Below, piece after piece: positions 59,101 through 64,000 of a stretch of 64,000 nucleotides of DNA (positions within the stretch are counted from its first letter, which is position 1; the number at the start of each line of letters is the position of its first letter). The notes beneath the pieces were generated by a model, which was not told where the DNA came from, did no database searches, and saw only the letters and a list, made by a program, of their open reading frames with translations. Position numbers and translations under genes: made by a program. Location: the NCBI GenBank assembly GCA_004794785.1, contig SJOL01002741.1:70481-134480 (forward strand), in the 5' to 3' direction. The DNA is from Opisthorchis felineus (lineage: Eukaryota; Platyhelminthes; Trematoda; Opisthorchiida; Opisthorchiidae).

Positions 59101-59389
59101 ATGGCCTCTTGGTGCTCTGGAAATTCATAACCCTGCACACCTGTTAACCAGTATCATCCGCGGTTGATTTTTGTGTACTAAGTAGACGGCCTGTACTCAT
59201 TGGGGTTATCAGTCTGTTCCTATTAATGTATTCAACTTCTGTAGGCTATACATCTTCACCGGGACTCACGACTTCTACCGTTATGCTTACTTTCTTCAGG
59301 TCGATGAAAATTGGTTCCTAGGAGAATTTAAAGGTCAACACGGACACTTCCCAACCAACTACGTCCAAGTTCTAGTACCCTTGGCCTAA
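16621..59389 (+). CDS. Endophilin-A (SH3-domain GRB2-like), 8 visible exons, N-terminus missing
   Basis: Endophilins are cytosolic BAR-SH3 proteins. The BAR dimer binds and curves membrane during synaptic-vesicle endocytosis, and the SH3 recruits dynamin and synaptojanin. The coding path joins 16621-16831, 28231-28364, 34892-34958, 41385-41488, 44594-44697, 51067-51179, 55777-55883 and 59300-59389. Every intron is GT-AG and every phase matches, giving 309 residues and a TAA stop. BAR landmarks are YPHAE (YPQ/PE in other endophilins), RRL, LESD.EH and [11 protein letters not shown]3 landmarks are [21 protein letters not shown] and [13 protein letters not shown]. Known endophilins A are about 350-370 residues, so roughly 40 N-terminal residues (helix H0) are absent; I found no convincing exon for them upstream. 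The BAR-SH3 linker is short, about 50 residues. SH3 sequence favours endophilin A; parts of the last BAR helix also resemble endophilin B. Introns are full of retrotransposon relics on both strands. Confidence 0.9.
17831..20260 (-). mobile_element. RTE-like element with endonuclease, RT core deleted
   Basis: On the minus strand the order is: endonuclease start near 20205 ([17 protein letters not shown]); mid-endonuclease at 19794-19363 ([42 protein letters not shown]); the connecting region at 19300-18689 ([47 protein letters not shown]). Then, at about 18695, the text jumps from CLSSLF to [15 protein letters not shown] and on to the C-terminal part ([22 protein letters not shown]). Compared with the 49-50 kb copy, about 0.75 kb carrying RT motifs A-C is missing. 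Its 3' end matches 48772-48960, including the hairpin and ATC-type tail. Confidence 0.88.
17861..17880. repeat. Same palindrome in the 17.8-20.3 kb RTE copy
   Basis: Identical to 48801-48820. Conservation of both arms while flanking bases differ suggests a structural role in element RNA. Confidence 0.88.
20260..20600 (-). repeat. Probable RTE 5' region
   Basis: It shares ATGGCACCACGCGACGRCCG and flanking blocks with 10.8-11.15 kb. It lies immediately upstream of the endonuclease start in minus orientation. Confidence 0.5.
21965..22138 (-). mobile_element. tRNA-derived SINE copy 2
   Basis: The reverse strand shows the A box (around AGCTCAGTGGTGAAGGCGC), the B box (GGTTCGAATCC) and the family 3' end (TTACAGCTGAA). 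It faces SINE copy 3 about 200 bp away. Confidence 0.85.
22343..22525 (+). mobile_element. tRNA-derived SINE copy 3
   Basis: GATGACTCAGTGGTTAGAGC (A box) and GGTTTGAACCC (B box) are present, with the body CTAGGCTTGGGCAACCTG and the end GTTACAGCTGAACGA. Confidence 0.9.
22526..24880. other. Endophilin intron sequence, little recognised
   Basis: No coding motif is seen. The 19-mer GGGATAATGTAACGAAAAT occurs at about 22767 and again at about 23277. Both are followed by unrelated sequence. Confidence 0.35.
24880..25300 (+). mobile_element. RTE-like 3' end
   Basis: It carries the element's C-terminal signature (TGTATGACTTGGCAACGAAA, then CGGCAACTGCCGCCTCTCTGG) and the 3' untranslated end ACTGTGGCAGCTGGAACCAA, TGTACACGGTTTATAGCTGA, then AAATTGAAATTGAATAAA. 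The same end appears inverted at 56.13-56.22 kb. Confidence 0.75.
25301..27302. other. Intron sequence; possible decayed ORF on minus at 26.7-27.2 kb
   Basis: It is purine-rich on the + strand around 25.3-25.8 kb. The minus frame 27185-26690 has few stops (contains [20 protein letters not shown]) but matches no family I know. Confidence 0.3.
27303..27480 (-). mobile_element. tRNA-derived SINE copy 4
   Basis: The reverse strand reads GACGAGATCGCTCAGTGGTT (A box) and GGTTCGAACCC (B box), then the family body, ending CTACAGCTGAACC. Confidence 0.9.
28231..28364 (+). CDS. Endophilin exon (visible exon 2): BAR helix 2
   Basis: The acceptor is GTTGCTGTAG and the donor ATT|GTAAGT. Two bases complete the glycine begun in the previous exon, followed by 44 codons, [18 protein letters not shown] to LKQDIKEII. 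This matches the ALxxxGEAxxQMAEVKxSLD...KDLKE stretch of the BAR domain. It is charged and helical as expected. It ends in phase 0. Confidence 0.88.
28365..30240. other. Start of endophilin intron 2, no recognised feature
   Basis: The intron begins with a consensus GTAAGT donor. No conserved coding or repeat signal could be named before the RTE copy at 30.24 kb. Confidence 0.35.
30240..32310 (+). mobile_element. RTE-like element, endonuclease missing, RT site degraded
   Basis: It starts in the region between endonuclease and RT ([20 protein letters not shown]). It continues [78 protein letters not shown], then [12 protein letters not shown] (motif A Asp kept) and NLVIDVLLE. Motif C is reduced to LTEV followed by a stop and YEEDVSLIG, so YADD has become YEED. 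The 3' part ([39 protein letters not shown]) runs to an end like that at 25.2 kb. Stops and frameshifts abound. Confidence 0.85.
32640..33950 (+). mobile_element. RTE-like element fragment, head-to-tail with the previous copy
   Basis: Recognisable pieces are [96 protein letters not shown] (motif A region, near 33575) and [20 protein letters not shown]. It ends before a recognisable YADD. It lies about 330 bp after the preceding copy in the same orientation. Confidence 0.8.
33951..34556. other. Intron sequence, nothing recognised
   Basis: No motif or repeat could be assigned. Confidence 0.3.
34557..34739 (+). mobile_element. tRNA-derived SINE copy 5
   Basis: It is close to the family consensus: GAGATGGCTCAAGTGGTTAG (A box) and GTGGTTCGAACCC (B box), ending GTGCTACAGCTGAACGA. 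It ends about 150 bp before endophilin visible exon 3. Confidence 0.92.
34892..34958 (+). CDS. Endophilin exon (visible exon 3): 67-bp BAR exon
   Basis: The acceptor is TTATCATCTAG and the donor T|GTGAGT. It has 22 codons plus one base: [22 protein letters not shown]. It corresponds to HHLKKLEGRRLDFDYKKKR of endophilin A. The basic KKKR is replaced by ERSK. A SINE copy ends only about 150 bp upstream of the acceptor. Without phase-matched neighbours this exon would be missed. Confidence 0.85.
35154..35182 (+). repeat. (TG)n microsatellite
   Basis: A pure TG tract of about 29 bases lies in the intron after visible exon 3. Confidence 0.97.
35183..36795. other. Intron sequence, nothing recognised
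   Basis: The short ORFs here show no family motif. Confidence 0.3.
36796..36957 (-). mobile_element. tRNA-derived SINE copy 6
   Basis: The reverse strand has the B box GATTCGAACCC, the body including CGTCTGGGCCAGGGCATCC and a degraded A box near 36945. It is among the more diverged copies. Confidence 0.82.
36958..38042. other. Intron sequence, nothing recognised
   Basis: No motif or repeat could be assigned. Confidence 0.3.
38043..38232 (+). mobile_element. tRNA-derived SINE copy 7, with tandem tail
   Basis: A full-length, near-consensus copy: GAGATGGCTGAGTGGTTAGA, GTGGTTCGAACCC, CTTCCTTCTGGTGGCATGGC, ending GGGTGCTACAGCTGAACGAA followed by a short (CGAA)n tail. Confidence 0.93.
38233..39540. 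other. Intron sequence, nothing recognised
   Basis: No conserved coding or repeat signal is seen. Confidence 0.3.
39540..39960 (+). mobile_element. RT C-terminal fragment of a different RTE-like subfamily
   Basis: Interrupted + frames read [48 protein letters not shown] and [20 protein letters not shown]. This fits YLGSxxxxxxQAxDxIxxRIxxARRAFxxL...[14 protein letters not shown]...RCSTERLxQLxQQRQ. It differs from the other RTE copies here at HHRCSTERL, where they have ...RVSNAEV. Confidence 0.65.
39961..41384. other. Intron sequence up to endophilin visible exon 4
   Basis: No named feature is seen. It ends with a T-rich tract and TATCCACAATGTAG acceptor. Confidence 0.4.
41385..41488 (+). CDS. 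Endophilin exon (visible exon 4): BAR helix 2-3
   Basis: The acceptor is CACAATGTAG and the donor GAT|GTACGC. Two bases finish a serine codon, then 34 codons from [16 protein letters not shown] to MANFLESD. [19 protein letters not shown] matches KFDESxEIAxxxMFNLLExD of endophilin A. It ends in phase 0. Confidence 0.87.
42630..42835 (+). mobile_element. piggyBac-like transposase fragment
   Basis: The end of the ORF at 42303-42770 reads [20 protein letters not shown] then [20 protein letters not shown]. piggyBac-type transposases have PxKPxKxGxKxWxxxDxxxGYxxxxxVYxGKxG...E.GLG after the first catalytic Asp. The catalytic positions are not intact, and downstream sequence loses the frame. The upstream part of the ORF is not recognised. 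The only DNA-transposon signal in the window. Confidence 0.55.
42836..44104. other. Intron sequence, nothing firm
   Basis: It could include further decayed transposase, but no motif is certain. The minus ORF at 41902-42225 and + ORF at 43540-43797 share CLFGG around GCTTGTTCGGGGGTA only. Confidence 0.3.
44105..44205 (+). repeat. Dispersed repeat copy a (GGGGCTCATCAG family)
   Basis: GGAACACACTACTCATGAGG begins the copy, then a CTCCTCGACATCCCATTACC segment, ending TTTTTGGGGCTCATCAGG. It matches 63045-63135. Confidence 0.65.
44425..44500 (+). repeat. Dispersed repeat copy b (same family, partial)
   Basis: It reads ACACTACTAATAAGGTTGCT, TCTTTGACATCCCACTGCTG, then GTTTCGCCC. It matches copy a about 320 bp upstream in the same orientation; the GGGGCTCATCAG end is lost. 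Confidence 0.6.
44594..44697 (+). CDS. Endophilin exon (visible exon 5): last BAR helix
   Basis: The acceptor is TATATTTTTAG and the donor AA|GTGAGT. It has 34 codons plus two bases, [18 protein letters not shown] to DLQTRLQS. EHIxxLSxFVxxQxxY matches the final BAR helix. FV..QM.Y and the DLQ that follows also resemble endophilin B. It ends in phase 2. Confidence 0.87.
44698..48771. other. Endophilin intron 5, left part
   Basis: A minus strand open frame (45671-45210, 153 codons) ends over a B-box-like GGTTCGAGTCC at about 45288-45298 and may belong to a tRNA-related repeat. No other feature could be named. Confidence 0.35.
45280..45375 (-). repeat. Possible second tRNA-related repeat
   Basis: The reverse strand reads GTTAGCGAGGATACTTGCTC (A-box-like) and, about 60 bases later, GGGGTTCGAGTCCATCGCC (B box). 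It is not related to the main SINE family. Only one copy is seen, so the call is tentative. Confidence 0.35.
48772..48792 (+). repeat. (TCA)7 microsatellite at the RTE 3' end
   Basis: Seven TCA units directly abut the 3' end of the RTE-like copy. In element orientation they read (TGA)n, a typical microsatellite-like tail. The 17.83 kb copy has a shorter, imperfect version. Confidence 0.9.
48793..50640 (-). mobile_element. RTE-like retrotransposon, best-preserved RT, 5' truncated
   Basis: Three minus frames follow each other: 50559-50299 ([30 protein letters not shown]), 50302-49487 ([74 protein letters not shown]) and 49523-48963 ([60 protein letters not shown]). Two single-base deletions, near 50355 and 49545, separate them. 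RT motifs A (FFDF) and C (YADD) are intact. The endonuclease is missing. The 3' end holds a hairpin and (TGA)n tail. Confidence 0.92.
48801..48820. repeat. Near-perfect palindrome in RTE 3' end
   Basis: CATCAGTGTTGACACTGATG is a 9-bp inverted repeat around a TG centre. The identical 20-mer recurs at 17861-17880 in the other copy of this subfamily, at the same distance from the tail. Confidence 0.9.
50641..51066. other. Intron between RTE copy and endophilin visible exon 6
   Basis: No coding signal is seen. AACTAA at 51021 is a possible branch point and CCACACACAATTCTAG the acceptor. Confidence 0.45.
51067..51179 (+). CDS. Endophilin exon (visible exon 6): BAR-SH3 linker
   Basis: The acceptor TTCTCCACACACAATTCTAG is the only nearby AG that keeps the phase left by the previous exon. 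The donor is G|GTAAGT. It has 37 full codons, [20 protein letters not shown] to VELKPKHS. This is a low-complexity, Ala/Lys/Ser/Pro-rich linker. It has no close family match by eye and is placed by phase and position, so confidence is lower. Confidence 0.75.
51180..55776. other. Endophilin intron 6
   Basis: 4.6 kb with no recognisable transposon protein. A tRNA-like pattern near 52740-52840 (GTGGTTAAGGGC, GCTTTGACCC) may be a very old SINE. Confidence 0.4.
55777..55883 (+). CDS. Endophilin exon (visible exon 7): SH3 domain, first half
   Basis: The acceptor is CCATTGCTTTACAG and the donor CAG|GTAAAC. Two bases complete a Glu, followed by 35 codons, [19 protein letters not shown] to [15 protein letters not shown] and the acidic RT loop ([12 protein letters not shown]) are diagnostic of SH3 domains, and the sequence is closest to endophilin A. 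It ends in phase 0. Confidence 0.93.
56128..56790 (-). mobile_element. RTE-like 3' end with pentanucleotide tail
   Basis: The minus frame 56780-56451 reads [60 protein letters not shown]. The left end carries TCAATTCAATCAATTCAATT, i.e. an (AATTG)n-like tail in element orientation. It matches 24.88-25.30 kb in reverse. 5' truncated, without RT core. Confidence 0.88.
56791..59299. other. Last endophilin intron, right part
   Basis: Mostly unrecognised. A tRNA-like promoter pair is listed separately at 57195. Confidence 0.4.
57195..57262 (+). repeat. tRNA-like pol III promoter pair, possible other SINE
   Basis: GGTAGCTCAGGTGATTGAAC (A box) is followed by GGTCGCGGGTTCGTGTCCC (B box) at tRNA-like spacing. 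The flanks cannot fold into a full tRNA cloverleaf by eye and differ from the main SINE family. Confidence 0.45.
59300..59389 (+). CDS. Endophilin terminal exon (visible exon 8): SH3 second half, stop
   Basis: The acceptor is TTTCTTCAG. It has 29 codons and [18 protein letters not shown] to [13 protein letters not shown]. The conserved Trp of the ligand groove (ENW) and the FPxNYV motif are present, and VQVLVPL is the usual endophilin-A C-terminus. No AATAAA signal is seen in the following 1 kb; an AATATA variant occurs near 59977. Confidence 0.93.
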   Translation, partial: VDENWFLGEFKGQHGHFPTNYVQVLVPLA

Positions 59390-62300
59390 AATCTCCTCTG
59401 CGGTAATCGGGCCATATTGATTTTCACGGCAGTCTTCCCATTGCTTCTGCCAGGTAGTACTGCTGCTGCCGCTGCGTGTCTTTCGCTTGTTTTTTACCTG
59501 GTTTATCGTGTCCCACCTATCGCTGCCTTCTCGTCCCCCTCCCTTATTCTTGTCGTACCGGGCGGTTTGTACAACTCGAAGGGCTCTTTTATGTATTGAA
59601 TCGACGCCACACTGCTTCACTCTTTGGTTTATATTTCGTCGTTTTCACTTGTCCCGCACACGTTTTTCTCTGGTTGACTTCCATTGTTTAAACGCCAATT
59701 TGCATGCTGACAGAGAATAGACACCTATTGTGAATTCGGTTTGGAGTTTGTGCATTGTCTTGCTTGCCTCTGCGAACATGGAAGAACGCCTGAAATAGCT
59801 GGGTGAAAAATGACCAGCATCGAGCTTTTGCTCAATGGAACGACTCGTAGGAAACCCACACAAAATACAGAGAGTTGGACAGTGAAAACATCTGGTAAAG
59901 AGAAAACACAAGCGCAGCACAATTTTGTCGAAAATGTAAGGAGTTTCTTGAAAGTATATGGTTTCTTTTATTATCAATATAAGCTTCTGGTGTGTGCAGT
60001 CGGTTTTATCTGTATGCAGCAATCTTCGGAAGCTTCCAACGGAAGTTCCAACAGCTGTTTCGACGCATATGCCACATGGGTACATTCGGACCGTGTTGAG
60101 CAGGGGGAGACTCGAAGCTCTGCGTATGGATAGTTTTGACGAAATCCTCTAGTTCCTTTGGTTCGAAGAGGACCTGTATTCATTGCAGGGTTAAAAACCA
60201 GCAAAAGCTGGTCAGTCTGTGGCTTAGAACCTTGGCCATAAGCTCAGTCGCGCAATCGACTACCCTCTCTGCGGAGTAAGGTGCATCAGTTACCAGTACC
60301 AGCAGGCATACTCACTCATACACGTTACACGCTCTTGCGTCACAGCTATCGCCCGTTTTCACACTTCAACCCACCGGAACTGTTCAAAATCCATCTGTTA
60401 GGTCATCGCTTCCAATACCTGTCTACACCTTTCTATCATTTTTCGGTGGACCCAACAACACTATGTGAAATCAAGGTAGCTGAAAAATTAAAGGGAACTC
60501 ACGTATTCCTGTAGCGAATATCTTACAGAAATCGGAAAGATCCACTAATTCACCCCAGTAAATGGACTAGAACTTGGGGCCACTCCGTATCACTTACTCT
60601 GTTGCTCTACTCCGAAGATTATCACCAAATTTGTGACAACAGTTGACGTTTACGACAACGTGGACGAAATTATCCCCATTTTTGAGCGGCACTTCCTTCG
60701 ATTTTCTATCTGGAGAAGGTTTTGCTCAGCCGATACTGATGAGGTCACAGAATCACCTACGAAACCTTTGAAGCACTTCCTCAATGGATTTGTGCTTTCC
60801 GACTGGAATGCAGTATGAGAAGCCCAACCTACCCACAAAGCTATTCCAAAATCCCATCTGATCGTAAACCAGTGGCCCTTATGTGGCTTCAAAGTTGCGA
60901 TCCGTAGTTCCAAACGCATTGACAGTTTGCCTGAAAAACATCCATATTTTGTGGACACCCTGGTGACCTGGGGAGGGATCACAACGCATTTTCATGAAAC
61001 CTATAAACCTCCCTCAGGAAGAACGCTATTTTACTTGGTGGCCGTTTCCCAGTCCAAGTTATGGATGCACTGGTGCGATATCGTATCTCGACAAAACGCT
61101 GTGAAAGCGAACCAAATGGTGGACGCTAATCGCTTACCAAAACAACTAACTTTGTCTTAAGCCGACATTGGTGGCTGGTCACCTGATGACTTTCCATGAC
61201 TTATCGTCCGCTCGCCTTGAAAACGATACATTCTTTCGTTTGATCTTTGAGAACAGAGATGCATGCCTGCTACTCTAGGTAATAGGCATTCCCCTGAGCT
61301 AGGAAGGATTCTTTAGCGGAGTACTCGGAATGCGATCAAGACAATCAGCCCTCGATTCCTTCTTGAGGTAGATGGCAGCGAACTAATTGATAGGAGGAAT
61401 CAGCATGCCATCAAATCGCGCAGCGAAATTTGAAAACATATGTTATCTCTTTCGGTGGCAAATTATCCCAAACTACGGGTGGTTCGTTGTTACAGGACGT
61501 GAAAATACAACTGCGCATCACCGAATCTCAGCTTGATAGTGTTTAGTAGGGAGAATAAGACCATGCATCTTTGGAAGACCCATGCTTCGTAGGATATAAA
61601 GATGGCTTCAATAAGTGACAGTAAATACGGCGTCCTTCAAGCGTTTTCTCTGTCAGAAAAGACGGATAACACGAAACGGGATACATTGATTTCACAGACT
61701 CCTAGGGTTTAGTCCTGTTGTACCATCTGCATACAGAGTGTGTGTGAAGCAAATGACACCCTTAGTTGTTGGGAAATAACCACAATTCATGTATCTGGAT
61801 CTTCTACCACTAGAGCACTACCATACTGACGGAAGTATGCTTATGTTTACGCTAAATAGCTCATTGTGTGCGTAGAAGCGACAGCTCTTTGACACCGCCC
61901 AGCAGGTCAAACTCAATGAAGCATTTACGGTCATATACCGAGTTCTTGTTAGTCGATTAGCCGATTCGTAGTGCAGCTGAATCGATTGCAATCAGTTAAC
62001 TGAGTTTGACCCTCTGCACGTAAAACAAATGAACTTAGTCGAACAGCTGGCTATCGATCGACCAACGAGGATTCAGTGTCACAAACTGACACGTGGATAC
62101 CTAGCTGGTCATCCACTTATTTCTGGACCTTTATTTCAAGCTTGCGTTTCTTGATGGTCCATTCTGCAAATTAGAAGCTCGAAATAACTACCGAAACCAG
62201 GAGTGCTCGCTGAATTCTCTCCTACGTTTTATTCTTTACTGACGACACTTCATTCAAGTCTTGTTAATGGGCGGGAAAAGTGATCGCAACGGCGACCCTG

Positions 62301-63044
62301 TTCTTCGGAAGATACACGGCTAGGTGACGTAAATTGGTTACGGAACATTGCGAATTTAACGTGACCTGAACACAACCGTTCAGCGCGATTAGGAAGAAAA
62401 GAAACCAACAAATTTATCGTTTTCTCGGCATATTTGTACCTTATCGTATCAGGGAGGTCTGGGATGAATGCAGTGGGTTTTTTTAAGTTCAGCCACCTTC
62501 TACTGAAAATTCCCACTACACTGCCCAACTATACGCTCACCCGCTGTAGCAGAAGTTCCAGCACAGCTGCACTAATTTTCGAAAACACCTCAGTCCGTGT
62601 AGCCAACTGGAAGACCAGGCTATCAACCACATTTGTGTGACCTTCCTTAAAGCGTTTCCAAGCACTGTTAGATACCAGACTTCAAGGCAGCACTTTACTC
62701 TGCCCTGATATTCACGTAGGTATAGGACAGCATCAATTCGACCAATGTTTACAAGTGAACTGTACGGCGTGACTAATTGATTGCTCCATTTTTTCACTCG
62801 GTGTGGTGCGCCTCCATGGGTGTGGATTCCGTGACTCCCCTTGCACTTGGCTGGAAGTGTTGCAAGAAATGGCGTCCGACAGATGCCAGTGCCGTTCGTA
62901 GTGTCACTTTCATTCCACATTGTCCGATTAAGCGTTTAGAGCTGCAAGCACCTCAGAATGTTGGCAGTTGACTAGCATAGCAGTACCTTTCTCCATTCAG
63001 TCTTCTTTCCGTCTGGGAATTAAACAACTAAATAAAGCATGAAA
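59390..63044. other. 3' flank of the endophilin gene
   Basis: It holds the endophilin 3' untranslated region of unknown length. The + frames at 60633-61160 (ETYKPPSGRTLFYLVAVSQS) and the minus frame 62920-62537 (127 codons) are open for some distance but match no family I know; both could be repeats. Confidence 0.35.
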
Positions 63045-63135
63045 TATCGACAGAACACATTACTCGTAAGAGTGTTGAGATCTCTTCGATAGCTCATCAG
63101 CGGCTTCTCCCTGCTTGGGGCTCATCAGTCCCGAG
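63045..63135 (+). repeat. Dispersed repeat copy c (GGGGCTCATCAG family)
   Basis: GAACACATTACTCGTAAGAG, then CTCATCAGCGGCTTCTCCC, ending TGCTTGGGGCTCATCAG. It is homologous to 44105-44205. Confidence 0.65.
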
Positions 63136-63254
63136 TTTTCATCAGCCTTGTCTTCTTCTTGAGCACCAAGCTGTACGCAATCGAGTCTCTCGTCAACATT
63201 AATATAATTTGTAAATGAGTGTAGTCCGTCAATTGCGCACAAGTTGATGTTTAG

Positions 63255-63330
63255 CTAGCGCGTAAGGAGACTGAGTCTAGTTGATGAGCCCCAAGGGAGC
63301 GAAACCGATAGTGAACTCTCGAGGGCATTT
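63255..63330 (-). repeat. Dispersed repeat copy d, inverted
   Basis: The reverse strand reads ATCGGTTTCGCTCCCTTGGG followed by GCTCATCAAC. It is an inverted copy about 120 bp from copy c. Confidence 0.55.
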
Positions 63331-63579
63331 AAACAACTTTATGAGAAGTGCGTCTTGCGAGATCTCGAATACCTTACAGCACATTCAGTTGAAGATAGCG
63401 TAAACGAGCTGTGCACCTGAGCCTCTCGTTAATACCAGTGTATTTTTCTGGTTATACGCTAGTGAACCATCAGTATGAACACTGGTGATGATGAAGGTAA
63501 TAATGATAATTTTTCACCAGTCACGAATAAACATTTATGGTGGTGCGAGGTGATTTGGTCATTTTCAATTTGGATTTGG

Positions 63580-63670
63580 TCCTGTAAATGAAGCCAATCT
63601 ATGCTGAAAAGCTGGGAAAAACTGCACACCTGCCTCATCCCTACTGGGACTCATCAGTACTGCACATCTC
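63580..63670 (+). repeat. Dispersed repeat copy e, diverged
   Basis: It reads CTGCCTCATCCCTACTGGGA then CTCATCAG, matching the end of copies a and c with substitutions. Confidence 0.45.
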
Positions 63671-64000
63671 ACGAAACTCCAGAGAGTTTCTAACCCGCGA
63701 CGCTCCTACTAGTAGTTTAAAGATTAATCGTTCTGCCACGAGCGGCTGATCTGCAGTTAACTGCGGTTAACTTGCACTCTCGTGAGATTCGCACTGTTGA
63801 GGATCCCCCATAGGGATGAAACAGCTCTACAGCGCTCCTCTGCTTTCAGCATAGTGAGACTTCATTTGCAGGACAAAATGTCAGTTGAAATCAACACATG
63901 CTGTTTAACTCCATCTCACCCTCATCCAGTACCCACTGCTTGTTCAGACAAGGACCACTTGTACGTTGCTTCCCCACGTGAGGACTCTTCTGAGGGCAGT

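Noticed and set aside
16621..59389. Endophilin B instead of endophilin A
   Set aside because: The last BAR helix resembles B in places, but the SH3 (ALYDFE, GDIITL, VDENW, VQVLVPL) and LESD.EH fit endophilin A better.
59372..59620. Minus-strand 82-codon ORF over the endophilin end
   Set aside because: It is antisense to the terminal exon and its 3' untranslated region and has no family resemblance.
1..64000. CRISPR arrays, operons, bacterial promoters or an integrated bacterial system
   Set aside because: No regularly spaced repeats, no dense ORFs with ribosome sites; all clear features are eukaryotic.

Overview
This window is a piece of a metazoan nuclear genome, most likely from a digenean fluke (flatworm) outside the AT-rich schistosomes. 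The reasons are the moderate base composition, multi-kilobase introns with GT-AG borders, RTE-like and CR1/Jockey-like non-LTR retrotransposons of the kind common in trematodes, and a tRNA-derived SINE family. The species call is inference. No bacterial operons, rRNA, CRISPR arrays or true tRNA genes are visible.

One real host gene is recognisable. It is an endophilin-A (SH3GL) type gene on the + strand, spread over about 43 kb (16621-59389) in eight visible exons of 67-211 bp with seven introns of 3.1-11.4 kb. All reading phases join, giving 930 nt (309 residues plus stop). They cover most of the BAR domain, a short linker and a complete SH3 domain split over the last two exons. The N-terminal exon(s), about 40 residues including helix H0, were not found and may lie upstream of the window.

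Layout. 1-9.4 kb: CR1/Jockey-type LINE debris, including one copy with endonuclease and reverse transcriptase, plus an inverted repeat pair around 3.5 and 5.8 kb. 10.4-15.2 kb: three RTE-like pieces, one other LINE piece and one SINE. 16.6 kb: first visible endophilin exon. 17.8-20.3 kb: RTE-like copy with endonuclease whose RT core has been deleted. 21.9-27.5 kb: SINEs and an RTE 3' end. 28.2 kb: exon 2. 30.2-34.0 kb: two + strand RTE copies. 34.6-38.2 kb: SINEs, a (TG)n tract and exon 3. 39.5-44.7 kb: another RT fragment, exons 4 and 5, and a piggyBac-like transposase fragment. 48.8-50.6 kb: the best-preserved RTE-like copy. 51.1, 55.8 and 59.3 kb: the last three exons. 59.4-64 kb: 3' flank with a small dispersed repeat family.

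Nearly everything that is not exon is relic mobile DNA or unrecognised intron. The main biological point is the fluke endophilin itself. Its SH3 domain is canonical, but the membrane-inserting segment of the BAR domain is replaced by a polar, proline-containing stretch and the basic patch after RRL is weakened. This predicts a different way of engaging membranes.
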